From positions 1 through 63,729 of the forward strand of contig JBBROU010000009.1 of assembly GCA_038229055.1 (NCBI GenBank): 63,729 nt of DNA, written 5' to 3'. The position numbers and the translations under genes were made by a program. The DNA comes from JANYJA01 sp038229055. GTDB lineage: Bacteria > Acidobacteriota > Terriglobia > Bryobacterales > Bryobacteraceae. The notes beneath the pieces were generated by a model that was not told the DNA's origin, searched no databases, and worked only from the letters and a program-made list of their open reading frames with translations. This document shows positions 23,326 through 32,244 of this stretch, piece after piece; within the stretch, counting starts at the first letter, position 1, and every line of letters begins with the position of its first letter.

Positions 23326-26022
23326 TTGCAGGATGGCCGCGCGATCTCTCTCGAAATCAGCCTCACTCCCCACGGCCGGCTCGCTCTGACTCACGACGCC
23401 GGTATTCCGGCGGTGGACAGTGGACTTGCGGAGCGTCTGACGCGGGCGTTTAAGCGCGGGGCGGGCCACGGCCTGCTTCTGCTGGGTGCCGGCGAAGCGG
23501 GCGCGGCGCTGCCACCCGTGCTCTCCTATTGGCGTGAATTCGGCGCGCGCTATGTGACCTCGCTCTGCACACAGCAGGATGGCGAGACGCACGCCGCGCC
23601 TCCCGCGGAAAGCGAACGCGATCACCTGGCGATGGCAGCGCCTCCCATGATGGGCGCCGAGTATCTGACGGCCGCTGTGCTCGAAGCTCTTTGGCGGGAA
23701 CTCGACGCGGCCTTTGGGATTGAACTGGCCGAATCCAAATGCGGCGTGCAGGATTTCCTCAAACAGCGGAATCCGGCGTGGAACCTGGTGGGCCGCGTGC
23801 ACTTCAACGTTGCCGAGAACCGCAAGGATCCGGACAGCCCTTTCGCATTTCTGGCCACCTACACCACGCGGCTATCGGCGCATGCCAAAGCACAGCACCT
23901 GCCACTGGGACAGGCGCTGCGCGAGTACGCGGGTGCGGGCAACAAGGACCGCCTGCTCTCGCTGCTGGTCCCGGTACAGAGGGCGTCGGAGACGTGCTCG
24001 TGGCTCAAGGAGATGATCGACGAGGGTGAAATTTTTCATCCGATGCGCTGGACGCCGCGTGAGACTTTGCGGCTTTTGCGGGACGTCCCGCGCTTAGAAG
24101 CGGCGGGCGTGGTGGTACGCATGCCGGCGGGATGGGGAGGCAACCGGCCTCCGCGGCCGCGCGTTACAGGCACCGTGGGAACCAGGCAGCCCTCCGGACT
24201 GGGACAGGGTGCTCTGCTGGATTTCCAAATGGACGTCACGGTGGAGGGCGAACCACTCACCGCCGCCGAGATCCGCGAGTTGCTGGCGAAGACGGATGGG
24301 CTCGCGCTGGTGCGCGGGCGCTGGATCGAGCTTGACCGCGAGCACCTGCAGTCCATTCTGGCGCGCTTCGGCGAACTGGAGCGAGTCGCCAAGGCCAACG
24401 GACTGGGGTTCGGCGAGGCGATGCGGTTGCTGGCCGGCGCGGACGTCAACGCGAAGGATCAGGCGGTCGCGGAGCAGGCCGATTGGACGCAGGTAGTGGC
24501 CGGTCCCTGGTTGGCGGAGATGTTGAAGGGACTGCTCAATCCGCAGGCACTGGCGCAGGTGGAACCGGGCGAGGCGCTGAAAGGCACCTTGCGTCCCTAC
24601 CAGCGGGCCGGCGTGCGATGGCTCCATTTGCTTTCCAAGCTCGGCCTGGGAGCGTGCCTGGCCGACGATATGGGACTCGGCAAGACTATCCAGGTGCTTT
24701 CCCTGCTACTGGTTTTGAAACGTGAAGAAAGCGCCCGGCCACAGCCTAGCCTGTTAATCGCGCCAGCCTCGCTGCTGGCCAACTGGGCGGCGGAGATCGA
24801 CCGCTTCGCTCCGGGCTTGAAGGCCTTTATCGCGCATCCCTCGGCGCTAGGGGCCGAGGAACTGAAGACATTCGACACCGCGCGGTTGCAGGGCATCGAC
24901 CTGGTAATTACCAGCTACGGTTCGCTGCTGCGGACGCCGTGGCTTTCTGAAATGCGCTGGCGCCTGGCGGTGCTGGATGAAGCGCAGGCGATCAAGAATC
25001 CCGATTCCAAACAAACCCGCGCCGTCAAACAGCTTAAGGCCGGTGCCCGGCTGGCGCTGACGGGCACGCCCGTGGAAAACCGGATGGGCGACCTCTGGTC
25101 GATTTTCGATTTCGTCAACCCGGGCCTGTTGGGGACCTCGAAAGAATTCGGCGGCTTCGCCAAGCGTTTGGCCGATCGGCCCCAGGGATATGGGCCGCTG
25201 CGCGAGCTGGTGCGGCCGTATATTTTGCGGCGACTGAAGACAGACAAGACGGTGATCGCGGACTTGCCAGACAAAACCGAGATCAAAGCCTTCTGTCCGC
25301 TGAGCCGTCCCCAGGCCGCACTCTATGAGCAGGCGGTGAAAGAGCTGGCCGCGCAAATTTCCGATACCTCCGGGATCCAGCGCAAGGGCCTGGTGCTGGC
25401 GTACTTGATGCGTTTGAAGCAGATCTGCAACCACCCCTCGCAATGGCTGGGCGATGGCGCGTGGAGCGAGGGCGACAGCGGCAAATGGGCGCGCCTGCGG
25501 GAGATTGCCGAAGTGGTGGCGGCGAAGCAGGAGAAGATGCTCGTGTTTACCCAGTTCCGCGAAGTGACCGCCCCGCTGGCCGCTTTCCTCGGCTCGGTAT
25601 TCCAACGGCCAGGCCTGGTGCTGCACGGAGAAACCGAGGTCAAGAAACGCAAGGACCTGGTGCGCCGCTTCCAGGAAGACGAATCCGTCGGCTTTTTCGT
25701 ACTGTCGCTGAAGGCGGGCGGGGCTGGGCTCAATCTGACCGCGGCGTCGCACGTAGTGCATTTCGACCGCTGGTGGAATCCGGCAGTGGAGAATCAAGCG
25801 ACGGACCGTGCGTTCCGCATCGGCCAAACCAAAAACGTGCTGGTCCACAAGTTCGTGTGCCGCGGTACGGTGGAGGAGAAAATCGACCAACTGATTGAAT
25901 CCAAGCGCCAGCTCTCGCAGGATCTGCTGGAAGGCGGAGCGGGTGTCCTGCTGACGGAGATGAAGGACGACGAGATCCTCAAGCTGGTAGCGTTGGATAT
26001 CAACAAGGCGCTAAGGGAGTGA
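23326..26022 (+). CDS. SNF2-family DEAD/DEAH helicase-like ATPase
   Basis: 898 residues. Residues 1-430 form a bacterial SNF2-associated N-terminal region; the SF2 core follows. Motif I is DDMGLGKTIQ (Lys453-Thr454), DEAQ box at Asp551-Gln554, motif III-like LALTGTPVENRMGDLWS, and the C-terminal lobe has FVLSLKAGGAGLNL and DRWWNPAVENQATDRAFRIGQ. This family moves along double-stranded DNA and remodels bound proteins rather than unwinding. Start is TTG at 23326, with an in-frame TAA 12 bases upstream. The SWIM-finger gene follows 3 bases after the stop, so the two are one unit within the tRNA-flanked island. A defence or chromatin-related role is inference. Confidence 0.93.
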   Translation: MQDGRAISLEISLTPHGRLALTHDAGIPAVDSGLAERLTRAFKRGAGHGLLLLGAGEAGAALPPVLSYWREFGARYVTSLCTQQDGETHAAPPAESERDHLAMAAPPMMGAEYLTAAVLEALWRELDAAFGIELAESKCGVQDFLKQRNPAWNLVGRVHFNVAENRKDPDSPFAFLATYTTRLSAHAKAQHLPLGQALREYAGAGNKDRLLSLLVPVQRASETCSWLKEMIDEGEIFHPMRWTPRETLRLLRDVPRLEAAGVVVRMPAGWGGNRPPRPRVTGTVGTRQPSGLGQGALLDFQMDVTVEGEPLTAAEIRELLAKTDGLALVRGRWIELDREHLQSILARFGELERVAKANGLGFGEAMRLLAGADVNAKDQAVAEQADWTQVVAGPWLAEMLKGLLNPQALAQVEPGEALKGTLRPYQRAGVRWLHLLSKLGLGACLADDMGLGKTIQVLSLLLVLKREESARPQPSLLIAPASLLANWAAEIDRFAPGLKAFIAHPSALGAEELKTFDTARLQGIDLVITSYGSLLRTPWLSEMRWRLAVLDEAQAIKNPDSKQTRAVKQLKAGARLALTGTPVENRMGDLWSIFDFVNPGLLGTSKEFGGFAKRLADRPQGYGPLRELVRPYILRRLKTDKTVIADLPDKTEIKAFCPLSRPQAALYEQAVKELAAQISDTSGIQRKGLVLAYLMRLKQICNHPSQWLGDGAWSEGDSGKWARLREIAEVVAAKQEKMLVFTQFREVTAPLAAFLGSVFQRPGLVLHGETEVKKRKDLVRRFQEDESVGFFVLSLKAGGAGLNLTAASHVVHFDRWWNPAVENQATDRAFRIGQTKNVLVHKFVCRGTVEEKIDQLIESKRQLSQDLLEGGAGVLLTEMKDDEILKLVALDINKALRE

Positions 26023-26025
26023 TCG

Positions 26026-26898
26026 ATGAGATACGACGATTTTGGGTTCGCGCCGTATGTTCCGGTTGCGGAACGCCGCCGGAAGGCGCAGCGCGAGTTG
26101 GAGAAGCGCAGGAAAAAGGGGGAGGCGGTTTCTCCCGTCGTCATCAAAGGCCGTACCATCGCCACGACATTTTGGGGCAAGGCCTGGTGCGAGAACCTGG
26201 AGCGCTACAGCGATTATGCGAACCGCCTGCCGCGCGGGCGGACCTATGTACGTAACGGCAGCGTGGTTGATCTCCGGATCACGCCGGGCGAGATCCACGC
26301 GCACGTCAGCGGCTCAAGCTTGTACAAGGTCGTTCTGAAATTGACGCCCGTCGCGAAAGGACGTTGGGATGGCATCTGCAAGGATTGCGCGGGCACCATC
26401 GACTCACTAGTCGAATTGCTGCAAGGGCGCCTCTCCAAGGGCGTGATGGAGCGCATCTGCAGGCAGGGCCAGGGCCTGTTTCCGTCACCGGCCGAGATCC
26501 GGCTATCCTGTAGTTGCCCTGACTCGGCGTACATGTGCAAGCACGTCGCGGCGGTATTGTACGGCGTGGGCGCACGCTTCGATCAGCAGCCCGAACTACT
26601 TTTCCGCTTGCGGGGTGTGGAGGAGAGAGAGTTGATCGCTGGAGCGAGCAAGACGGTGCCGTTGTCGAGGCAGAACCCCTCGGCCGGCAAGGTTCTGGGA
26701 GACGAAGACCTCTCCGCGATGTTCGGGCTGGATATGGCCGGGGATGCGAGAGCCGGAGAGGCGTCGTCTTCTCCTAAGCCGGCGAAGAAAGCAGCTGCAG
26801 CGCGAAAGCCAGCCGGAAAGAGGAGTGCGGCGAGGAAAAGTGCGATTCAGCCGAGCACGAAGAAAACATCCGCCAAACCGAAGCCAGGCAACCGATAG
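26026..26898 (+). CDS. SWIM zinc-finger protein with histone H1-like tail
   Basis: 290 residues. The SWIM motif CxCx6CxH is intact: SCSCPDSAYMCKHVA with Cys162, Cys164, Cys171 and His173. The N-terminal part (FWGKAWCENLERYSDYANRL) is the usual extension of SWIM proteins that accompany SNF2 ATPases. The last ~45 residues are Lys/Ala/Pro-rich (PKPAKKAAAARKPAGK), a pattern like histone H1 or AlgP tails that bind DNA non-specifically. It begins 3 bases after the helicase stop and should be translated with it; the two are likely partners on DNA. The tail is low-complexity, so its length may vary between relatives. Confidence 0.88.
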   Translation: MRYDDFGFAPYVPVAERRRKAQRELEKRRKKGEAVSPVVIKGRTIATTFWGKAWCENLERYSDYANRLPRGRTYVRNGSVVDLRITPGEIHAHVSGSSLYKVVLKLTPVAKGRWDGICKDCAGTIDSLVELLQGRLSKGVMERICRQGQGLFPSPAEIRLSCSCPDSAYMCKHVAAVLYGVGARFDQQPELLFRLRGVEERELIAGASKTVPLSRQNPSAGKVLGDEDLSAMFGLDMAGDARAGEASSSPKPAKKAAAARKPAGKRSAARKSAIQPSTKKTSAKPKPGNR

Positions 26899-27184
26899 GA
26901 ACGAGCCGCTCGACGTGCCATGTGAATCGAGTTCCTATTCCATGAAGCCCGCGCGGGCGGGCTGTACCCCAACGGCTTCGTACCGTACGCGAGCGTTGCC
27001 GCCGGTTTCTGGATCTGGACGACCGGGGAATTCGGTCGGCTGCTGCGAACTCGAATAGCCGTCGGGATGCTTGACGGTGAGGTCGGACCGTAAAGCAAAG
27101 CTATAACGTTCTTGACCCCTCGCCCACGACCAAGGCCTTCGACTGGGCGTGCTTGCAGGCACTCGGCACAAGCGACGCCGATTG
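26899..27184. other. Island right end, possible gene remnant
   Basis: 286 bases. On the minus strand an open frame at 26935-27171 reads LTVKHPDGYSSSQQPTEFPG near its middle and ends VQPARAGFME, which has protein-like composition but no recognised family. It may be the tail of a gene cut by the insertion boundary. Nothing else is seen. Confidence 0.3.
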
Positions 27185-27225
27185 CAAAGGTCGTAGGTTC
27201 AAAGCCTACCTCCGCAACCAAACCA
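27185..27225 (+). repeat. Direct repeat, distal copy (attR-like)
   Basis: 39 of 41 bases match the 3' end of the tRNA-fMet gene plus five flanking bases (22534-22574). The rest of the tRNA (acceptor 5' arm, D arm, anticodon) is absent, so it cannot make a tRNA. Confidence 0.8.
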
Positions 27226-27291
27226 TCCGCTGTCGTTGATCAACGATGTTGCGCCGCCGCTTCGGTAATTCGGTGTTAGGCTTGCGATATT

Positions 27292-27537
27292 ATGTGGCTG
27301 TCGATTCAATTCGCGGTCCCGGCCCTTCTCTGTCTGATCACTCTGGCCCAATCTCGTCCTGACGTGCGGCCCGCGCCCGGCGCGGCTTCTTTATTCGCAG
27401 CCACTGCGATCGATACGTCTTCCGGGAAAGCGGCGGTGTCGCCGAACGGCAAGGCAAGCGTTACGATCAAGCTCGTGAATGAGGAGACTTTTTCGACCTC
27501 CGTCAAAGTCACGTCTCCCCACGGATCGGGCGAGTAG
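27292..27537 (+). CDS. Small exported hypothetical protein
   Basis: 81 residues with a signal peptide (WLSIQFAVPALLCLITLAQS). The remaining ~50 residues (SSGKAAVSPNGKASVTIKLV) look like one beta-sheet segment with no known family. After the TAG the same frame continues for 22 more sense codons (LIGKPISRSSTERFASERTA), so a stop may have arisen inside a longer gene. It converges with the minus-strand gene at 27583. Confidence 0.4.
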   Translation: MWLSIQFAVPALLCLITLAQSRPDVRPAPGAASLFAATAIDTSSGKAAVSPNGKASVTIKLVNEETFSTSVKVTSPHGSGE

Positions 27538-27582
27538 TTGATCGGCAAGCCGATCTCGCGCTCATCCACCGAACGCTTTGCT

Positions 27583-28137
27583 TCAGAACGCACGGCGTAA
27601 CTTGCGCCGGCTGTGCACAATCGTTGCGTAGAGAATCAGAAACGCCAAAGTGAACGGGAATAGCATCAAATCGGCTACGGTGCGGACCGCGCCCGTTCCT
27701 GCCAGCCCTGCGCGGATACGCGCGAATTGAACAATGATTCCGGTATGCGCGCGGTCCAGCCAGAAGTAGTCGCCATTCTCGTTGATCACGAAAGTCTTCG
27801 CCGGGACGCGCAGCGCAATGGACCATTTCCATTTGGTCATAATCGATTCGCCGGAACAGATCAACCCGGCCACCCGGTACCGGCGCGCCGACAGCTCACG
27901 ATACAGCCGCTTGCGCCCGTCCTTCCCGGCATAATCGCCGACTCGGAAAACCGCGGCGTTGGCGGGCAGCGTCTCCGGAACGCCGCCGTAGCAGGTCACC
28001 AGATCCAACTGAACATCGTCGCCCCAGCGCTGGCGAAGCAGTGGAATGGTGCGTTCGAGGATCGCCCGTGATCCGCTTTCGATCAGCAGCACGCGCGCGA
28101 CGTCACCCGGTTCTCCCTTTCTGAGCACGTAGCGCAT
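27583..28137 (-). CDS. Membrane-linked protein with a glycosyltransferase-9-like N-terminus
   Basis: 184 residues. RVLLIESGSRAILERTIPLL and a following DVQLDLVTCYGG resemble the first Rossmann strand pair of GT9/heptosyltransferase-like proteins, but the rest of that family is missing. A strongly hydrophobic segment near residues 155-175 (DLMLFPFTLAFLILYATIV) is a membrane span, followed by a basic tail. It is the last gene of the minus-strand TldD-LptFG operon, 1 base after the LptFG stop. The job is unknown; the context is LPS export. Confidence 0.6.
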   Translation of the reverse strand: MRYVLRKGEPGDVARVLLIESGSRAILERTIPLLRQRWGDDVQLDLVTCYGGVPETLPANAAVFRVGDYAGKDGRKRLYRELSARRYRVAGLICSGESIMTKWKWSIALRVPAKTFVINENGDYFWLDRAHTGIIVQFARIRAGLAGTGAVRTVADLMLFPFTLAFLILYATIVHSRRKLRRAF

Positions 28138-28138
28138 G

Positions 28139-30493
28139 TCAGCTCTTCATTCTTAACAGCAAATACGTTCCGGCGAGCCCGAAAAGGGCGTCGGGAGACC
28201 AGGCCGCGACGGTCGGCGGAAGGTGGTTCACGTTGCCGAGCTGCTCGAACAGTTTATCCACGCCCCAGTACGCCATGGCGATCGCAATGCTCACGCCGAT
28301 GCCCGCCATGGCTCCGCGATTGCCCACCAGAAACCCGAACGGGATCGAGATCATCGCCATGATCAGCGCAAACAGCGGCACAGAGAATTTCTTATAAAGC
28401 TGCACGCGCAAGGGGACCGTGTCGAACCCGCTCTGCCGCAAATCGCGGATGTAACGCTGAAGCTGCAGATAGTTCATCTGCTTGTACTGCATCACCTCTT
28501 TCAAGAAGTAATCCGGGCGCTCGTCCAACTCAGGGAAGGTGGTCGCCTGGTAGCTGCGAACGTTGGTCTCGCTGACGCCGCGCACGTCGCGCACCCACCC
28601 GTTCTGAAAGATCCACGTGTGTAGCGAGGGCTGCCACTGCGCGCGCTCCGCGCCAATCTCACGAGTTAGAGCGAATGTCGCGGGGTCGAGCTCGTAGACG
28701 TTGACCCCCACCATCACGTTCTCCGCGGTATCGAAAATCTTGTAGTAAAAAATGCGCGAGCCATTGCCGAAAATCCACTTGCGATCCGGACGCAGATAAG
28801 TCTGCGGCGCGCGTCCCTTGATCTCATTGCGAATGGCATCCTGCTTACGGTTGGCTTGCGGGACATAATAATGGTCGAAAGCAAATAAACCGGCGCTCAG
28901 AACTCCGCTCAGCAGCAGGATCGGCAGGGCCAAACGCCGCACGCTCACGCCGGAAGCCTTGAACGCCGTAATCTCGTTGTTCTTCGTCAGGATGCCGAAG
29001 CTCACCAGGACTGCCACCAGAACGCTGATCGGCAGCGTGTCGTAGATCAGCTTGGGCGCGAGAAAAATCAAATAGGTAAACACGCGGGTCATGGGGATGC
29101 GGTTCTTCACCACGTCTCCCAGCAGTTCAAAGAAGTTGTAAATCTGCGCCATCAGCACGAAACTGACGAGCAGGACGACGAAATAAAACGTGAACTCCGC
29201 CAGAACGTGGATGTCGATAATCTGAAATAGCAGAAAGCCCGAACCGGCCGGCTTCTGGCGGCGCACGAACCCGGGAGCCTCGGCGGTGCGCGCGAAGATG
29301 CGCTTCGCGAATGCCGCCATCCTACCGAGTCCGGATCGCAACGCGCCGAGAAGATCGCGATCGCCCGGCCTTTCCAGCCGCATCAGCATCACGATGCCCG
29401 CCAGGAAAAACGCGGCATTCGGGATCCACGCGGCCACCGGCACGGGAAGGGTGCGCTGCGCCGCCATTTTGATCAGCGTGCTGAACGAAAGGTGATAGCA
29501 GAAAAAAGCCAGCACGATGGCGGTAATATAACCCGACGATTTCCCGCCCTTGCGCGATGAAATGCCCAGCGGAATCGCCACGAGGCCGAGCATGACGCAC
29601 CCCACCGGAAGGGCCAGCCTGCGGTGCAGTTCGATCATCGCTTCGATGCGTTCCTGCGACTTCGGCGGAGCCGTGCGCGTGAATGCCAGAAGCTCGCGCG
29701 TACTCATTTCGCTGTACGGCTTGGCCTTCACTTCCGATGGCGGCGCTGCGTCCAAAATCTGATCGCCCTTCGGAAACGAGCTGTGATACCCCATGCCGTC
29801 TTTGCCGATTTCGTGCGTGCTGGCGTCGCGCAGCGAAAGCTGGATGCGATTGCGCGCCACATCGGGAATTGCGATCGCGCGCCTCGCGATAGTAACCAGC
29901 GGCCCTTCGCCCGGCTGCGTTCCCGGTGAATTGCGCTGCTCGGCGGGCGTTAGATCGGCCATGAACACATTGCGCCATTCGGTCAACTCCCCGCCGCGCA
30001 CATCGCCTACATACAGCACCTTGTTGGGGAAACTTTCTTCGAAAACGCGCGGCTGCACGTTGGCCGTAAGCTGTTCCGCCGCAAGCTTGTTGATCACCTT
30101 GAAGTTGGCGCGAATGGCGAGTGGCGTCAGCCAGAGCGAAGCCGCGCCGGCCAGCATCGCCGTGAGTATCGCGAATCCAATCACCGGAGGAGCCACCGTT
30201 CGGCTCGAAATGCCGGACGCGCGCATGGCCGTGATTTCGCCGTCCGAAGACATGCGCCCCAAGCCGATCAGGATGCCCACCAGCACGCCGAATGGGATGG
30301 TCAGCGGCAGTACCGAGGGCAACGAATAGATGAACAATCGCAGTACCGTTTCGGGCCGCGCCGACGTACGTACCAGTAACTCGAAAAGCGCTTTGCCGGG
30401 GCCTTGCAGGAAGATAACAAACGTCGCCAGCACCGTGCCGAGCAGTGCGCTGACTAGAATTTCCCGAAAGACGTAACGGCTGAGAATGCGCAT
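28139..30493 (-). CDS. LptF-LptG fused LPS-export permease
   Basis: 784 residues, roughly twice the length of LptF or LptG. The first half begins MRILSRYVFREILVSALLG with LTIPFGVLVGILIGLGRM and carries a periplasmic domain; the second half, from about residue 425, repeats the plan with FQIIDIHVLAEFTFYFVVLL, LPISVLVAVLVSFGIL, and KASGVSVRRLALPILL. Each half has about six membrane spans with a beta-jellyroll between them. Together they should form the transmembrane part of the LptB2FG transporter that moves lipopolysaccharide out of the inner membrane. lptB is not in the window. Its start overlaps the upstream TldD-like stop by one base. Confidence 0.9.
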   Translation of the reverse strand: MRILSRYVFREILVSALLGTVLATFVIFLQGPGKALFELLVRTSARPETVLRLFIYSLPSVLPLTIPFGVLVGILIGLGRMSSDGEITAMRASGISSRTVAPPVIGFAILTAMLAGAASLWLTPLAIRANFKVINKLAAEQLTANVQPRVFEESFPNKVLYVGDVRGGELTEWRNVFMADLTPAEQRNSPGTQPGEGPLVTIARRAIAIPDVARNRIQLSLRDASTHEIGKDGMGYHSSFPKGDQILDAAPPSEVKAKPYSEMSTRELLAFTRTAPPKSQERIEAMIELHRRLALPVGCVMLGLVAIPLGISSRKGGKSSGYITAIVLAFFCYHLSFSTLIKMAAQRTLPVPVAAWIPNAAFFLAGIVMLMRLERPGDRDLLGALRSGLGRMAAFAKRIFARTAEAPGFVRRQKPAGSGFLLFQIIDIHVLAEFTFYFVVLLVSFVLMAQIYNFFELLGDVVKNRIPMTRVFTYLIFLAPKLIYDTLPISVLVAVLVSFGILTKNNEITAFKASGVSVRRLALPILLLSGVLSAGLFAFDHYYVPQANRKQDAIRNEIKGRAPQTYLRPDRKWIFGNGSRIFYYKIFDTAENVMVGVNVYELDPATFALTREIGAERAQWQPSLHTWIFQNGWVRDVRGVSETNVRSYQATTFPELDERPDYFLKEVMQYKQMNYLQLQRYIRDLRQSGFDTVPLRVQLYKKFSVPLFALIMAMISIPFGFLVGNRGAMAGIGVSIAIAMAYWGVDKLFEQLGNVNHLPPTVAAWSPDALFGLAGTYLLLRMKS

Positions 30494-32244
30494 CAGGACG
30501 AGGGGATGGCAGTCACCAGCACGGGCGCGGGAACAATCGGGAGCTTCGGTTGTTCGTCTTCCATCTTGAATAGTTCCAGATCGTCGATCAGGATCGACGG
30601 CGCGATGACGCAGGATTCCGCCGCGCTCGAGCCGGCCGCAGTGAGGGCAAACGGCGCTCCGTTGTCCAGAAATTCGAAGATATTGGTGTCGTCGCCCGCG
30701 TGCAGGATATCCTTCAGCGAGCGCGCGTTGAAACTGCGAAAACGCAGCCCGCGCACAAGTTCCTCGTGCCCGTCCTTGTAGAGACGATAGACCAGCAGCG
30801 GCAAGCTCACCGGACGGCCGCCGCCAGCCTGGCTTGCGCCGCTCAGCAGCCGCCGCGCCTCTTCGATCGAAGCCGAAGAAGGGTAGTCCATTTTCCGTAC
30901 GATGATTCCGTAATCCTTGCCGCGCTGCTGACAGAGATCCAGCATCTGCTTCTTCATTTCGGAAAGCGGCATGGTCTCGCGCGCGCTTACGAAGAGATTG
31001 CTGATGGCGGCCCCGTTGGCGCCGAAGTTTCCCGCCAGCCGCGCCCGCGCATTCGAAGCCGAGTATCCGCGCACCGGCTGCCGCGTCAGCAGAAAATTCT
31101 TCAGCACGCCCTTTTCGACGATCGGCAGCGGCGCGGGCTGCAATCCTTCTTCATCCAACACGTAAGTGCCGAATAGAGGATGTCCGTGGAACTCGGTCTG
31201 CGTCGGATCGTCCAGCACGTCGAAGAACCCCGGCAGCACGCGCGCGCCCTTGCGCCCTTCGAGTTCACTCGACGGTAGCGACGCCGGATTGCCCGGCTCG
31301 GTCACCGGCTTACGGGTGAGCGTCAGATTCTTTCCCAGAATTTCGGCGAACACCTGGGCGCCGGCGACGCCCTCGAACAATACCGGACCCGAGTAATTTT
31401 CGCCGATCGGAGCTTGGGCCAGCGCCGTCACGTTCTCCGCAACCGTCTTCACGGCTCGCAGCAATTCGGGTTCGCCCGGCAGGCGCGCGGGGTCGAGTGA
31501 TTCGAACACCGTGGAATCCCGCAGAGTCATTCCATCGGCCGCCTGCGCGACTGCTGCGATCGTGACCCAGCCTGTCGATTGCGGAAGGCGCACCTCGGCG
31601 CCCTCGCTCGTGAGGTAGTAGTGGGTCCCGCTCACCGCGCTGAACACCACGTTCGATCCCTTAATGTTCGGGTATGCCGCGAAACCGGCGGAAAGACTGC
31701 GCGTGCGCGCGATCCACGAATCGAAGTCGACGCGCGCGATCTTGGGCTCCCGCAAAAGCTTCGTCACCGGAGCCGCGCTCAAGTCCGTCAACTGATCGAT
31801 CACCGAAACGCTCTTCAGCGCCGCGCGCTTTCGCGATATTGCCTCGAGCGCCGACTTATAACTCTGATCCGTCGCCAGCCACAAATATCGCCGCAGCACT
31901 GGATAGCTGTTCTCCAGCGGGAAGCGATCGATGTCATACCGTCCGCCGAAATGGAAGCCGCTGCCGACGTAATTGGTGTTGTCGAATTTGTAGTCGCCGA
32001 TGCGCACGCTCACGCGCGGAAAGCGAAACGCGCTCTGGTTCGAGGAGATCAGGCCGCCCAGGCTTGACACGGCCGACCAGGTCTGCCCGTCATCCATCGC
32101 GTATTCGATGTAATAAGGAGTTTCCAGGTTCGGCACCTTCAAGGTCATCGAGCGCTTCAGCTCGTCGCGCATGGCCTGCAAAATCACGTCGTCCGCGGCG
32201 CGGCAAGGCGCGAGAAGCAGCAGAAACAAAAAGCAGCGCTTCAT
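30493..32244 (-). CDS. Exported TldD-like protein without the metal motif
   Basis: 583 residues with a signal peptide (MKRCFLFLLLLAPCRA). The fold matches its neighbour and TldD: HPLFGTYVLDEEGLQPAP, VEKGVLKNFLLTRQPVRGYS and a C-terminal metal-dependent protease core. The position of the HExxxH helix reads AEILGK (300-305), so both zinc-binding histidines are gone. In the TldD/TldE protease TldE also lacks the motif and acts as the partner, so a heterodimer with the upstream protein is likely. Its ATG overlaps the upstream stop by 4 bases. Confidence 0.87.
   Translation of the reverse strand: MKRCFLFLLLLAPCRAADDVILQAMRDELKRSMTLKVPNLETPYYIEYAMDDGQTWSAVSSLGGLISSNQSAFRFPRVSVRIGDYKFDNTNYVGSGFHFGGRYDIDRFPLENSYPVLRRYLWLATDQSYKSALEAISRKRAALKSVSVIDQLTDLSAAPVTKLLREPKIARVDFDSWIARTRSLSAGFAAYPNIKGSNVVFSAVSGTHYYLTSEGAEVRLPQSTGWVTIAAVAQAADGMTLRDSTVFESLDPARLPGEPELLRAVKTVAENVTALAQAPIGENYSGPVLFEGVAGAQVFAEILGKNLTLTRKPVTEPGNPASLPSSELEGRKGARVLPGFFDVLDDPTQTEFHGHPLFGTYVLDEEGLQPAPLPIVEKGVLKNFLLTRQPVRGYSASNARARLAGNFGANGAAISNLFVSARETMPLSEMKKQMLDLCQQRGKDYGIIVRKMDYPSSASIEEARRLLSGASQAGGGRPVSLPLLVYRLYKDGHEELVRGLRFRSFNARSLKDILHAGDDTNIFEFLDNGAPFALTAAGSSAAESCVIAPSILIDDLELFKMEDEQPKLPIVPAPVLVTAIPSS

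Noticed and set aside
24847..25890. 347-residue minus-strand frame inside the SNF2 gene
   Set aside because: Antisense shadow of the helicase domain; the plus-strand frame has all SF2 motifs.
26847..27221. Open frame on the minus strand starting MVAEVGFEPTTFAIG
   Set aside because: It is an antisense reading of the tRNA 3' repeat; GFEPTT-type starts are a known artefact of tRNA antisense.
27185..27225. Second tRNA
   Set aside because: Only the 3' part is present; no D arm, anticodon or acceptor 5' strand, so it is a repeat scar.
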